Below, in pieces: positions 33,349 to 45,894 of a DNA stretch of 64,000 bases (position 1 is the stretch's first letter; each line of letters starts with the position of its first letter). Source of the stretch: Trichobilharzia regenti. Taxonomy: Eukaryota; Platyhelminthes; Trematoda; Strigeidida; Schistosomatidae. A model generated the notes under the pieces. That model was given only the letters and a program-made list of their open reading frames with translations, searched no databases and was not told the origin of the DNA. Location of the stretch: NCBI GenBank assembly GCA_944472135.2, contig OX235264.1:84888319-84952318 (forward strand). The letters run 5' to 3'. Made by a program: the position numbers and the translations under genes.

Positions 33349-33800
33349 ATGCTGTCAATAACAGTAATCCCTTTTTCAGTGCGTACTGCAACTGCAGCAC
33401 CCAGAGAAGAAGTTATCAAAAGGAACTTCACTTCAAAGCTGAATAGTTATTTTGGAGGTTTTATGTATTCAATGTGCATTTACCGATTCACTTGTTCTTG
33501 TGGAGCTAATTACACAGGCCGTATAATTAGGACATTGTCTAGACACTCCCATGAAAACTTACTAGCATAACTGTCAAAAAATGAGAACGCACCTCAATTC
33601 TGGAATATATTATTACTTCTGGTCATGCACCAGCATCAGCAGAGACTTGACTCAGAGTCACATATAAAATACGATTCAGTCATTTGAAAGGATTTATTTC
33701 GCCTACATTTTCTTCATACAGCCAAAGTCTTCTCAGTGTATACACAGAAACCTGAACTTTGTGTTCAGAAACGTTTTAACTGGCCTCTTAAAATAATCTG
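33349..33800 (+). mobile_element. Penelope-like element, endonuclease fragment
   Basis: Plus strand: SMCIYRFTCSCGANYTGRI is a GIY-YIG core with GRI in place of GRT, followed by LSRHSHENLLA and a stop. Farther on, LHFLHTAKVFSVYTQKPELCVQK in a shifted frame is the C-terminus. Dead by stops and frameshifts. Confidence 0.7.
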
Positions 33801-34641
33801 GCCTAGATGTTATTTTCTTTTCCTGAATAATTGTATAGTAAGCAATGTATAGTCCGTTGCGGGTCATTTTCAATCCTTTATTCTCTAGTTTTTTTATAGA
33901 CTATTTCCAAACAATCATTCATGACTCAACTGATTAGTTGTCAACCCTCTTGGATACACAAGATTATTCTCAATTTTCCAAATATAGTTATCCCTCAGAT
34001 GCTCTGAGATTTACTTTGTTACTAACTGACAATAACCGCTGACATCTGTTGTCAATGTACACTGCATACGTAGACCCTCTAAATAATTGTACAGATTTGA
34101 AGTGAGACTACGTAAAGAGATCTCTTTTTGCTGACTCAGATCTACTTAATTGCATAAAATGAGAACTATTCTTTCTTAACTAATCGATACTATACAACTG
34201 ATAATGTGAATTTTTAAATACTTGAAATTGTATACAAAAAAATATTAAAATAGAATAAAAGTAAACGCTTACTTGATTAATATGTGTGATTAGTCAATTT
34301 ATATATCCAAACACGAGATAAATGTTTTATGCAACATGCGTTATAATAACACTATCCTCTTTGAAAGGAAAACACAATCAGTGTATGCGTTGTCTACTTA
34401 AGCCAGTAGTTGTGATCAAAATTGGTTGATTATCACTTTTATATATTTACCTGTTTCTAATTAATGAACCGGTGGTTGTGATAGGTCAGACGTTTGTTTG
34501 TACAATAACAAAATAAATCAATGGAGAATTTAAGCTATTTTTAATTCTAAAACTGGATTCTAGGTCATTTCAATTAATAAATATTTCATTGAGAAATGGC
34601 TATTTTTACTCGGCCTTGGAACTCATATATAATATAAATGT

Positions 34642-34678
<37 letters not shown>

Positions 34679-34867
34679 TAAAACCAACGCTGAAGATGTT
34701 GTTTAGAAAGACGACGAAAGCTTCACAAACTAATTAAATCAACTAGTCCAAAATCGTCCACATGAGCTACAAAGCTTCTCTAATATATATATATGTACAC
34801 ATTCAGTTCTGATGGATCTGTATGCAGTCGCATTTGTAGATACTATTTCAACATTGCTGTGATAAGA
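33801..34867. other. Unassigned DNA with a TA run and a hammerhead-like repeat
   Basis: Holds a TA microsatellite at 34646-34677, followed by CTGAAGA-N19-GAAAGCTTC (34690-34724), related to the segment at 10503. Otherwise nothing recognised. Confidence 0.4.
34646..34677. repeat. TA microsatellite
   Basis: About 16 TA units. Confidence 0.9.
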
Positions 34868-35152
34868 GGTTAATTGGTGGATGGTGACCAGCAGGGAAAT
34901 CCAGGATGCGGATTTCGTCCTATTCGGGACTCATCACTGGATGCGCCTGAACTCCGCTGTGAGTGATGATGTTCCCACCAAGACTCCGACCCAAAGGCCA
35001 TGGTTTTAAACGCTAAAGCGTTATCCACTAGACCACTTGGGCCACGAGAAGCACCTCCTGTACGACGGGACATATTATTTATTTAATGGAATTTTAGATT
35101 CTCCCGTCGATTGATTGAACCGAAGTGCTTTGTCTCAGGTTGATATGTCGGC
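34868..35152 (-). mobile_element. SM-alpha retroposon with inverted 5' block
   Basis: Minus strand: tRNA-like head (GTGGCCCAAGTGGTCTAGTG as A-box side, GGGTCGGAGTC as a mutated B box) and a hammerhead region at the 3' end. The 5' block (CCCGTCGATTGATTG, CTTTGTCTCAGGTTG) reads on the opposite strand to that in the 60-kb copy, so part of the element is inverted. Confidence 0.7.
34890..34945 (-). ncRNA. Hammerhead ribozyme, inactive copy
   Basis: AUCCAG is followed directly by UGAUGAG: the first core C is lost. Stem II GTCCCGAATAGGAC, GAAA and the CUGGAU strand remain. Stem III is also altered (ATCCGCAT). Expected inactive. Confidence 0.6.
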
Positions 35153-35571
35153 TTTTTATGATATTTCATTGTGAAGAAGGTATTAATAAACTGTCCCAAA
35201 ACAAACCTTCTAGTCGCCTAGATTTATATAGAACAATATAGACAGCTTTAAAAGTTAATGTTTGTCACTTTCTCAATTTCTAAGTAAAAAAATAAAAATA
35301 AATGTCTTTTCACTCCATCAAGAATACTGACTTATTAGGCTAACGTTCATTTTTGAACTGATGAAAGTTGAAGTCAAGAGAACAACAACAAAAAGAATTA
35401 ATTTTAAATGTAGTACGGATACTTAAGGTGAGACTTCATTCCTAAGGCAAACAAAAACAAGAAATTTATGTAGTCAGTCGTTGTCTGTTATTCTTCACTT
35501 GATAGACCATTATGACTGAAACAGAGGATAGGTCATTTAATTTTGTCAGACACATGTGTTTTTAAGAGTTC
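35153..35571. other. Unassigned AT-rich DNA
   Basis: No gene or matched repeat. Confidence 0.4.
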
Positions 35572-35790
35572 ATCACGCATTGATATCAGTTAGACAACCA
35601 CTGAAAACCAGGAAGTATTGGATAACTGTCTCAGTTTAGTTCGGGAATCATCGGTAGTACGCACCCACCACCACGGTTCCAACCCAAGACATTCCGGTTA
35701 CAAGGCAAGCTCGTATACCATACCATTCAGCTACTGGGACTCGATTCAGTGGCTCATGAATTCTAACTTCTACTTATTCGTGATTTAGTG
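35572..35790 (-). mobile_element. SINE B
   Basis: Minus strand: CATCAGTTAGACAACC-like end region, decayed hammerhead block (CCGATGATTCCCGAACTAAACTGAGAC), CACCCACCACCACGGTTCC region, and tRNA-like head with CATTCAGCTACTGGGACTCG inverted. Confidence 0.65.
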
Positions 35791-36369
35791 CGACCGTGAT
35801 CACTAGTTAAAAAAAACATAACTAACCCTTATAAACGAAACCTTAGAAGACATATGTGCATCAATCAACGCAATCGCTATTATGTGGATAATTATATTAA
35901 TTCTACAACCAGACAGTTTATTTAGTATCTACAAGCTTTTCAGATTGTAATGGGAATTAAGAAAAGTAAAGTCTAGATAAACTGATGTTTCATCCTATCA
36001 AACTGACAATGATCTCTTCGAAGACAGAATGCAGCATTCAGAATCACATACTGTATTTCGAAGAGTCTTTCGCAGTCATCTCTTACATGTAGCTGAAACT
36101 CTGGGTCTTTCTGCCTCTTTTGTTATTAAAAATATCTATTAAGCTCTAACCACTGGTCACACATCACTTAAATTCCTTTTGCCTATCATCCTCATTTTTC
36201 GATAATATACAGCTCTGCTTTTTTCAAAAATTAAAGTACTTTTCCTCAGTGATGACTTGTATTTATATCAGCGTGTTGTTCCCTGAATTCTTCCTCTTCT
36301 TATAAGGTAACCACCGAGCTACTTTTTGATATGGAGAACTACTGCAGCCTATCAGTGCCAAGTTAGCTG
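35791..36369. other. Unassigned DNA
   Basis: No gene recognised. It may include degraded upstream PLE sequence before 36370. Confidence 0.35.
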
Positions 36370-37630
36370 TCTATAGCCTGGAAAACACCTTTCAGTTCAC
36401 TAAACAATTAGAGAATTTAGATATATAAAATAAATTCATGGTGACATTAAACATCACTTCTCTGATTACATAAATTCCCGCTACAAGAAACAATACAAAT
36501 TACATGTCAACTTTCTGATCTCATTTCTCTGACAAAGAATGAACTCAGACAACTGCTGTTAATATATACTGAGGACATAAAGTCGAAATTTAACAATGTT
36601 TTGTACCGCCAAACTGATGGAGTCGCTATGGGAAGTCCTTTGGGTCCGAATCTGGCAGACATTTTTATGGGTAACCTGGAACAAACAAGGATGAAAGCCA
36701 CAATCGATCAGACAGATTTCTATTACAGGTATTTCAATGACACATTTATCGCTTGTGATTGTTTTAATGACGCATCTCAAATATTAAATATCCTGAAGAG
36801 TACTCATCCTAATACAAAGTTTACTGGGGATTGTGAAAATGAGGAAAAGTTTCACTTTCTGGACCTTGGCAAAGGATGTGATAAAGATGGTAAAGTCGTA
36901 AGGTACATCTATTGAAAGGAGACCTAGAGGGCAGTTTACTTGAACTTCAAAAGCTTCTGCCCTACAAGTTACAAAAAGGGAATGATAAGAACACTATTTG
37001 ATTGTGTAAGGAAGCTTTGTTCAGAAGAAAAAGTTGGGAAGGAAAAATCTACTGTTGAAAAATGTCTGCGTGATAATAGTTACTCACAGAAGTTCATCGA
37101 CAAACACGGGAAATATAGTGTTGACAAGGTAAAGTAGAGGAAAGTTCACCTTTATACAGTCTGCCTTCAAAAGTGACGATATCGCTAGAGGAGTAAGATG
37201 CAGACTGAACGCTGTCCTAAAAGGAACATATCCAGCCGTCAGGGTTATATGTGTTTATCAAACGATCAGTTGTTTTAGACCTCATGTTACCTGCATATAC
37301 CGACTTACATGTATGTTTCAAAGCACATATATTGGAAGAACAGAGGGAAGAGTTATTGTCCGCATCTCTGAACACATACCGAAGAACCTGAGACTAAAGG
37401 ATCTTCAAGCATTAAACAGTGCGATTGCACGCCATCTGCTATACACCGGCCATGTTGTGGACAAGGCGTTCAAAATAATCAATAGATAAAAGAAACCCAG
37501 CCTGCTTCGTTTCGCTGAGGCAATCTCTATCAAACGGCTAAAATCGAATCTGTATACGCAGAAAGAGACAGTGGGGAATCTTGCACTGCCTTGTTGATAA
37601 CAAAGCATACAAATTTCACCACGTCATCTT
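36370..37630 (+). mobile_element. Penelope-like element, RT plus endonuclease, the most complete PLE copy
   Basis: Plus strand. Degraded start (FQFTKQLENLD, MVTLNITSLIT), then QETIQITCQLSDLISLTKNE in RT, TDGVAMGSPLGPNLADIFMG (B motif), YYRYFNDTFIAC (C motif, catalytic YVDD changed to YFND), KFHFLDLG, and LFDCVRKLCSEE to QKFIDKHGKY. After a stop, the endonuclease follows (37290-37590): IYRLTCMFQSTYIGRTEGRV, VRISEHIPKN, AIARHLLYTGHVVD and LLRFAEAISIKRLKSN. Stops and the changed catalytic box make it inactive. GIY-YIG after RT is the defining PLE domain order. Confidence 0.85.
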
Positions 37631-38034
37631 CATGATTTTTTTTGTTTAAACATTACTCACTTTTTATACTATTCCTAGATAAACTTTGTTTCTACCCACA
37701 AAACACCTGTTGAAGTCTGTCGTTTTGTTTCCAAGCTTAGTCTTGTAATTCTTCTATAAATAGTCCATCATTGTCACTTCTAATTATTTAACAGCTTACA
37801 TCACTTCTGACCAGTGTTACTCTTCGTTCCGGTCAATTACTCTCTATCATTGTAAAAAAAATGCGTTCAGATCTTTAATTTAATTCAAAATTTTGGTATT
37901 GTTCAGGTTGTTAACAGTTAAGAAGAATCCACGAACCAAAAAAAACAGCTCAGATTATTCGAATACATTTGTTGTTCTTGCTTAACTGAAATTAATTATT
38001 GAAAGAATTGTATAAATTTTTCAGGATTTTATCA
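37631..38034. other. PLE 3' region or unassigned DNA
   Basis: AT-rich sequence after the endonuclease stop; no other signal. Confidence 0.35.
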
Positions 38035-38290
38035 TTAGCTGACATTAGTTAGAGAACCATTGGAAAACCTGGGAGTACTGGACAGCTGTTTCGTCCTAGT
38101 TCGGGACTCTTCGTCAGTACGCACCCACCGGGATTCGAACCAATAAGAACCAACAATACTGATGAAGAGTTCCAACTAGGACGAAACAGCTGTCCAGTAC
38201 TGCCAGCTGGTTTTCCAATCGTTCTCTAACTAATGTCAGCTCATGATGAAATCCTGAAACCAATCAAATCCCTACAAACCAACACTTGAG
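38035..38290. mobile_element. SINE B, head-to-head inverted copy
   Basis: Left part (38035-38140) is minus strand with hammerhead-like GACGAAGAGTCCCGAACTAGG; right part (38150-38290) is plus strand with ATGAAGAGTTCCAACTAGGACGAAAC. Both outer ends carry the GTTAGAGAACCATTGG-type block. The tRNA-like heads are nearly all lost between them. Confidence 0.7.
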
Positions 38291-40839
38291 TATAAATTTT
38301 TGTTATTCTATAAAAAATGTTTAATCTTTTGATCGGGTGGAAAGACTCCGTAGATTGGGTTATAGATGTCATGTCTTTGAGTCTTCTATTGCTTCAGGGC
38401 TGCTCTGTAAATCTAGAAAAGACATGAACTTACTCAGGAATACAGTGAGTGAGTGCCAAAAATTTCTGTTCACTTTAAAACAGGAATTCCTTTTTTACAA
38501 CTTCATTAATAATCATGATCAAACAAAGATAACAAATCGGCTAAACAAGGCTAATTGATTTTGATTAGCAGTTTAAAAAAAACTGTATCAGTCTAAATAT
38601 AAAAGCAAAACTTTAATTAGATATTGAGTTTATAAATAGTATGAGAATTCAGATATCATTACATACATATTCAGAATAAAGAATCAAAACCAAATACAAA
38701 GATTCTATATTAGATAAGTTCACTTGATATCATACACACACACACACATACATACGCAGTGATAGATTATTCATAACGAGATGAGGAAGTTTCAAGCACA
38801 ATTTATCACTCACAATCGTATAAGATAAACTTATATCGCATAGAATTATATTTCTACCATTGTACCAAAATGCCTACTCTTACATTAAACACAGATTATT
38901 GTGAATTGTTCTCATTTCATTAGGAATCTGCACTAAATTAATACAATGAATACTAGAATAATTAAAAAATTTTTAAATTTGTGCTCTCAGCAAACTAGTT
39001 AGGCTAAGCAAGTCAATACAAATACAAACACTAGATAGTTGGAAGCAATTTGTAAAAAGCCTTCGAATTAGGTTTCGTGTTAGTTGGCACTTGTCAGCAA
39101 GGCTTATCTGCAACCTTGAGGGAACTTCCCCAAAATTATTGACCATAGGAATAGATTATGTCTAAGAGAAGAATTACATCGTAACCATAAGAATCATCAG
39201 TGAACATTGGATGCTCACCCTTAGAGTTTAAGTTGACTTGTTTAGCTGAAGGCTTCCAGTCAAGCATTCCCGTCATTTGGTACTCCATCGTGTCACTGTC
39301 GTGCACGATAACTAGCTAGCTTAGCTTCCGCTTCAATCTGCGATTTGGTTCCGAAATATATCTATTAATTTGGACAATGAATTGTGATGTTTTGCTTTGC
39401 CTTTGGTACACGAGAATCAAATAATTTAAAAGTTGTTGGTATAAGATCTTGCGTTAATATACTCAGTATTGTTCGCGAACGTCTATACCCTCAACCTTTA
39501 AAAACTCACGTCCCTTTACGTGGTCAAAGAAAAATTTCATACACTTCCAAGTCCGTTTGGGGTAAATGTTACCAATAGTAATTTACTCAACAACAACCAC
39601 AACAACAGCGTGGATCTTAAAATGCTTCATAATGAGTTCAATTTACTGTGTTAAAGACGGCAGTATTACCTGCTAGTCGAAATCTCACCAGGTAGTGGGG
39701 ATATCAAGTGTTTAATCCAATGAATAATGAGACCAAAAGTTGGCAATGAACAACTAGCATAGAGATGCAGTATTACGTCACTGAGTCAAATGGTCATACT
39801 CTACTGTCAGCCTTGGTTGAAAATTAAGGTCTTAAAAACTATATAAGTTAGTTTTCGGTGATTAGTTTGTATTGGTAATATGGTTGGTAGTACATGGGAT
39901 CATCAGTCGTTTTAATAATCTGGTAATGTTTTTGATCTGTCGATTGTCCGGAAATATAATAATAATAATACTGGTAAAGCTTTATTTAAGACAGTATGCG
40001 AATATACGGTGCAAAAATTGTCAGCGTATTCAGTTCCAAAGTACTTTTTTCTTCCCACAGGATTCACATGTAAAGTAATAATCTGAAGTATATCTTCATT
40101 TCCTTGAAGAATTGTACAGCGTTTACTTGGGAGCAAGTTAAATCATCGCGCAAGTTTATGTATAGGTCATTTGATATAACTGGACGATTAAAACAATGAT
40201 AAATCCAGATGAAATTAAGCAGTTTAGAGGAAAGTAATTTCGGTAGCCCAATGATTTAAGCAGGCCGCCTAGGCTTCTCTGCGAATGAATACATAAGATA
40301 ATTGGGTGAATATTATGAACATTCCCAAAGTAATTAACACTTTTACCTGAATGAAAGAAGTTCAATTACAAATTCTTTGCAGCTTTGAACCTCACTTTAA
40401 AACCATGAAAAATGTTTTCAAATTTATGATGAATGAAAGATATTTGTGAATAAAAAAAAATTGACTGACAATAGATTTATTTATTAGAATTCTCTATAGA
40501 AACTATTCTCATTGCATCAAAAAGCTACGTTTATACAGATATCACAAAAATATCGATACTTTTAGTTTCAGCCAGTAAGGGATGTTGTTATGTCTAAGAC
40601 ACAAATGCTCAGATTAGGTGTTAATTCTGTCTTTAGGAGTGAACCGCTAATAATGACGACATGTTTCATATGTAACTGTGCTGAATTCAACACCTTGAAA
40701 TTTTTTCTTCCCATCAACTACCTGAAATAACTACTCCTCCTATGCAGCTTCAAAGTTCAATTCAAATTCCAGGAAAAACTGTACATAAAAAATGTTGGCG
40801 TAACCGTTCTGAATCCCTTCTTTTGGTCTACATGCAGCT
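38291..40839. other. Long unassigned stretch
   Basis: AT-rich with a short (AC)n near 38740 and no repeat shared elsewhere that I recognised. A 64-codon plus frame at 39384-39578 (IRSCVNILSIVRERLYPQPL) has no known motif and no convincing splice sites. Confidence 0.35.
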
Positions 40840-41350
40840 GCTTGCGGAAATATTAATTTCAGTCATCTGATGAAACAACTTCACCTATATGAAATGTATG
40901 TAGACAACATCTTTACCATTTGTTATGAATAGTTTGGCCAGTTAACCACCTCTACACTTCCGACACAGTTTATCCACTTAAAAAGTTTGTATTAAAATGG
41001 GAACATGACATTTTTATGGCTGTTTGTCTTGACCAGAGATTAACATGCAAAAAAAAAATAAACGAAATGAACAATTTATCAAATTTAACAGCCACATCCT
41101 ACTGCTCAGGAAACAAAAGTTTATGCGTTTGTTATGTTCTGTCTTGAAGTCAAAGTAGTAAGTGAATTGAAAATTCTGCGCTATATCTCAATAACAGACA
41201 GAGATCCACACGTATATCTATTGACTATGATGTGTGAAAAAGCCATAAAGCCCTGAAGAAAACTCTCTTTTATAAATCAGAGGTTCAAGAGTGACAGGAA
41301 TTCCAATAGAAGAATCTTTTCAAATTTTTGTGATATGTATCTCATGAAGT
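40840..41350 (+). mobile_element. Probable Penelope-like RT remnant, highly decayed
   Basis: Short plus-strand peptides EMYVDNIFTICYE (YVDD-like) and, farther on, RYISITDRD and CEKAIKP in broken frames. The YVDN box and its position before QFIHLK fit a PLE RT, but this rests on little sequence. Confidence 0.35.
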
Positions 41351-41479
41351 TACTGTGAGATCAAAATGATTCTCGAGACAAATAAATCACTATGTTATAG
41401 AGACAGTACTTTCTTATGGCATCTCAGAATGCCAGTTAACTTGAACACAATACATGTACATTGCTATTTATTTTATTTT

Positions 41480-41651
41480 TACTTCGGATTACAGCTTGAT
41501 TCCACACCGTATTTTTGCTACAAGTATGGAATTTTCAGTATGGATATCGGTAGCCCAAATTTTGCAGGCCGACCATAGATATCAGGTGTGCGTCAGCAGG
41601 GGACCGAACCTCGGACCATGTACATGGTCGGCGAGAGTCCTAACCACTGTG
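41480..41651 (-). mobile_element. SINE A, head truncated
   Basis: Minus-strand copy with tail GATTACAGCTTGATTCC and CGGTAGCCCAAATTTTGCAGG, and a B-box-like GACCGAACCTCGG. It stops before the outer acceptor sequence. Confidence 0.7.
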
Positions 41652-42289
41652 GATTCTAGAAAACGGTTCACCTTGTTCAGTAGGAAAAAATGAATGCCAC
41701 CAGATCTATTGCCGTATACTTTTTCATCTATGAGCTCCTTGTCTCTATTGATCGACTTTTCAGAGTCATCTATACACACCCCTTATGTGATGATTAAACA
41801 CCTGGAATACACTGTTTACACATCTCAGTCACCGCTCCTTCACAACTCTAAACTTAATCAGTGAGTCAAATTGCATTACACAAACTCATTCACCTTAAAG
41901 TAAGAATTTCAACACATATTTTATGTTATGTACTGAAGGAATACTCTTAAGAACATTAAAAATAAAACGAATACTTCTGTAAAGAGCCTTTTTTCAAAAC
42001 TTCGTTCACTTAGTTTTACAATCTCATATGTATACTTTCTTCTACAATTAATGTGAACTCACATATTCACAGGAAGAAGTTATTTGTGTTTCATTTATTT
42101 TTTGTTATATATTTAGTTATTTTCTGATTACATTGTTTTCAAATCTATGAAGGAATGTATCATTTAATTTATTCTCCATTCATCCCTTCTACATTACTGC
42201 TGTCATCACGACTATGCAGGTCATCTTATAAGTTATCCCAGTCACTTATCACAAAACTAACCAAGCTGTAATAATAACACTTGATTATT
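41652..42289. other. Unassigned DNA
   Basis: No gene or matched repeat recognised. Confidence 0.4.
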
Positions 42290-42950
42290 ATTATTGTTTT
42301 CTTTATTTCCTAGAAGAACATAGGGCTGCAGCCGCACGTCTTCATTGCATTTGGTTCTCCACTAACGTTTTCAACTGGCTCCACGTCTACTCACATACTT
42401 TCGTCTCCTCTTCACATGACCTCCTCCATGTCACCCTCACAGTGACGACCAACTCGCCGCTTCCCTTTCGGGTTCCGCTCGAATGATGGCCCGACGTGTG
42501 ATGTAACTTGATGGTTTGTTTTCTCACAGTATGGCCAATCCATCTCTATTTCTTCCTGCACATTTGTCACACAGTTGGTTCGCTCCCAGAGATCCCTCCC
42601 CATTGCTGATCTTTTCTGGCGAGCTATCTGATATTGAGTAATACTGAGCGAAGACAGCTGGTGATGAAGGTGTGTAGTTTGTTCGAAATGTCCTTCGTGA
42701 CACTCAGTGCAAGTCTCTGATTCTGACTGTAAGTAGCACTGATTTCATATTGGATTTGAAAATCTGGATCTTGTTTTTCATGAAGAGTGTTGTTGACCTC
42801 CATACAGACTTGAGAGAAATGAAAGCTTGCATTGCTTTGCCGATCCTCGCTTTGATATCCTCATCAGTTCCGCCTGCGGTTGAAACGATGCTTCCCAGGT
42901 CGGTAGCTGAAGGAGGTTGTTTCTTTCAGATTGGTTATATATATTTAATG
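42290..42950 (-). mobile_element. RTE-type LINE fragment (subfamily B), minus strand
   Basis: 3' tail at 42310 (GAACATAGGGCTGCAGCCG inverted). Sense reading gives RNPKGKRRVGRHCEGD, QEEIEMDWPYCEKTNHQVTS and upstream AEGSIVSTAGGTDEDIKARI. Broken by frameshifts. Confidence 0.7.
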
Positions 42951-43061
42951 TGGGATAGAACAGTCTTTAAAAATGTAAACAGCAAAGGGATATCTGATAA
43001 GTATGGCACATAAAACCTTAAAGGCTTTATTAAATACCAATTGATTGGTTTTTTTACAGGA

Positions 43062-43280
43062 TTTCATCATGAGCTGACATCAGTTAGAGAAAAACTGAAA
43101 AACCTGGGAGTATTTGACGGTTGTTTCGTCCTAGTTTGAAACTCTTCAAGCGTATGCACCTGCCTTCAGCATTCGAACCAGGGACCTTCTGGTTACAAGG
43201 CGAGCTCATAGATCATTAGGCCTCTGGGGCCACTAGATCCTGAAATCCTAATCCCCACAAACCAACACTTGATTGGATTT
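43062..43280 (-). mobile_element. SINE B
   Basis: Minus strand: hammerhead-like block TTGAAGAGTTTCAAACTAGGACGAAAC with core C3 changed to T, B-box region GTTCGAATGC, and the end block CATCAGTTAGAGAAAAAC. The usual ACCAACACTTGATTGG terminal bases appear on the head side. Confidence 0.65.
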
Positions 43281-44264
43281 TGTTGAATTTTACTTCGGAA
43301 TAAATGTACTACTTATACAGCTTTTGAAAATGATTCGTTGAGAGGAAAATTTTCTTCTTTGTCATATATATGTCCCTTTTATGAATCTGTGTGTTCACCA
43401 ATAGTATTTGTACACGTAGACAAACTCAAAAATACATTTATTGACTATATATTTGTTCTTAATAGTAGTTTTTTGTATTAATTAAAATGATGAAAGAAAC
43501 CGACATGTAACTAACTGGTCGATGAAGTTCAACAGATTGTTATTTGAAACATATTCGCTCTTGGTTTTCTCGCATACCATTTGTTCAGACTACCACTCTA
43601 CACATAGATTGAGCTGATTATATTTATAAACAATGAAGAGAAATATGTGTAGACTTTGAGGAAGAATTTGTGGGGGCGAAACTTCTTTAAAAAGCCAAGT
43701 TACCAACAGTCTAAATTAGATTTATTAATTTTAACTAACCAAAAGCTACTTGTAAATAAACATTAATCAGAAACGTGTAAAGGAAATATGTGACTTGTTG
43801 ACTTATGTTGTTCCTTGAGACTTTTGTGTGTGTTTATTTCTTAGCTTGAGGCTTATGCTATTCATGTATTGTGATAACTTTCATGAATGAGTCACATCAG
43901 TAATGAAAGTGAAGAGAAATTTATCTGTGAATAGTTGCATCTCATATACTCACAATAACAGACTATGAAATAAAATGTTCTGTGACTTTGTGTTTATTCC
44001 ATGTCTGTTGGAGGTTATTATTTGGAGAATATTTAACTGTTATTATCCTCATCGATAGGCAGAAGGGTAAATAGTAAAACTAAGTGTTTTTATCCATCTG
44101 TGACTGAAGTAGTGCTCTATGAACTGTAGGTTTCGATTTATAGTTCAGTAGGTGGTCTCGACATTCACTGCACAAGAGAAAATTCAACAGCTGCTATAGA
44201 CAGGAAAAACGTATTCAACTAATGACCTGATTGTTATGGTTCCGGTTGCTGGTTGTACTGTGGA
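43281..44264. other. Unassigned DNA
   Basis: A TTGAGGAAGAATTTGTGGGGGCGAAAC stretch near 43660 resembles the CTGANGA..GAAA repeats, but its core is changed. Nothing else recognised. Confidence 0.35.
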
Positions 44265-44360
44265 TGCAAACTGATGAGGACCTTCAAACCAGAACGCAAC
44301 AGCTGTTTAGGCTTTCACAGTTTTCAAAGATTCTCTAGCTGACATAGGTTCTTGACAAAG
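44265..44360 (+). mobile_element. SINE B fragment
   Basis: Short plus-strand piece with ACTGATGAGGACCTTC, CAGAACGCAACAGCTGTTTAG and the terminal GATTCTCTAGCTGACATAGG block. Confidence 0.45.
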
Positions 44361-45594
44361 TCTGCCTTGTAAAAAGAAACTCATGTGTGACCAGTCAATT
44401 AAGTTTACCAGATTATATTCAGTTAGTCCAATCGAACAGATTACAATTGGAGTGCTAAGTGAATATTATTAGTTGTAAGCAAGGTAAGTGCTATAATTGA
44501 TTTTAGAGAATAGATTGAAGTCACTGACTTATACATAACCTATTATGGGCGATATTTTTCTGTACTGACCTTGTCTGTAATAAAGCGGGGAAGTGATGAC
44601 GAGTCACTTCGCAGTGGTGTTCACTCGTATTCATAGTCAACAGAAAATTGAAGCCAGTCGAGAAATGATACTGTAACCACTAGTTCTTACGGAATGATAC
44701 AAATAGTGCGGAAGGAAGGGAAGGAGTCGGAATCAAAGGCGGAGGTTACTAATGTACAAAAAACAACATTAATCTGGAAGAGATAATAAATGGGTGTAAC
44801 GTAATCTGTATGGACAAAAAACAAACATATAGCTAAATATATGGAAATTATGCAGTAAACAAGCCCAAAATGATTACATTTTTCATAGGAATGGTATTTG
44901 AACAAAGAATATTCTCTCTGATAACTTCATCATCAGGTTCTACACTTATTATACATAACAGTGGATGAATTACTATTATTAACAACACTACTGTTTGAAT
45001 AAGAGTGAATCCACAATAATACCAATGGATTACAGTTTGATAGCATCACTCTCTTGTATATACGTAGATAAAGAGTCTGTTTGGTTTAATGCATATCGTT
45101 TCAGCGTCTTCTTATTGAGATGAACTCTGCTTCGACGTAGAAACTTATAATCAACTTTAAAATAGTGATTTGATTCAATGTAATTGTTAATGTAGTTCAA
45201 CGTAGCCTTTGTTTCATGGAACTAAGGGTTATATTTAAGGAACTCTTTGAGAATCTTCAACGCTATAAGCGGCTGACAGCATTTCAACTGATTAAAAATG
45301 CCCATTAAAATTTTCAAAAATGCAAATATTACTTCTGTCACAGTTAAGCCGGTTTGCGTAGCTTCTTTTTTTCAGATAATCTAATATGTTTCTTATTTTG
45401 ATTAGAAACTGCACACCAACAAATATTCATTTATGAGCTCATCAGTATTTGACAAATACTGCCATCAGTACTTTGAATGAAAAGCAGGTAATAATTCATG
45501 TCTTGCAACGATTTCTTCCTTTGGTGCAGAGTGAACCTTATCAGTTAGCTGGTCATATATCTGACTGCGAAACTTTGTGACCAGAGTTCCTTCA
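44361..45594. other. Unassigned DNA
   Basis: No gene recognised; a 72-codon minus frame at 44687-44905 is Ile/Tyr-rich without motif support. Confidence 0.35.
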
Positions 45595-45790
45595 CAATTT
45601 GAGATACGCCTTGTCGACGAGTGCCAGTAAGCATGAAACCTAGTTCCAAGGCTTCCTACAGATTTCCTTCAACCACCCACCAACAATATCCTAAATACTT
45701 CATGTTATGCCACTGTCAGTCAAGGGTTGGAAATAAAATGTCAGCGCACTCCGATAATGCCTGAATGTTATTATGGCTGCCCATAATGGT
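45595..45790. repeat. Repeat E copy 3
   Basis: Shares the GAGTGCCAGTAAGC, AAGGCTTCCTACAGATTTCC and TTCAACCACCCACC blocks with copies at 165 and 12539. Degraded. Confidence 0.4.
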
Positions 45791-45894
45791 GATATTCCTA
45801 GGATTCTATCATGTGTTGAGTTGTGTATGTGAAATGATGGTCAGACCTAAATTTGTCTTCTCTGTGTCTATAATTGATTTTAGTCTATAATTTC

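Noticed and set aside
39384..39578. Small plus-strand gene
   Set aside because: No motif, no splice or promoter support, and length near the random expectation.
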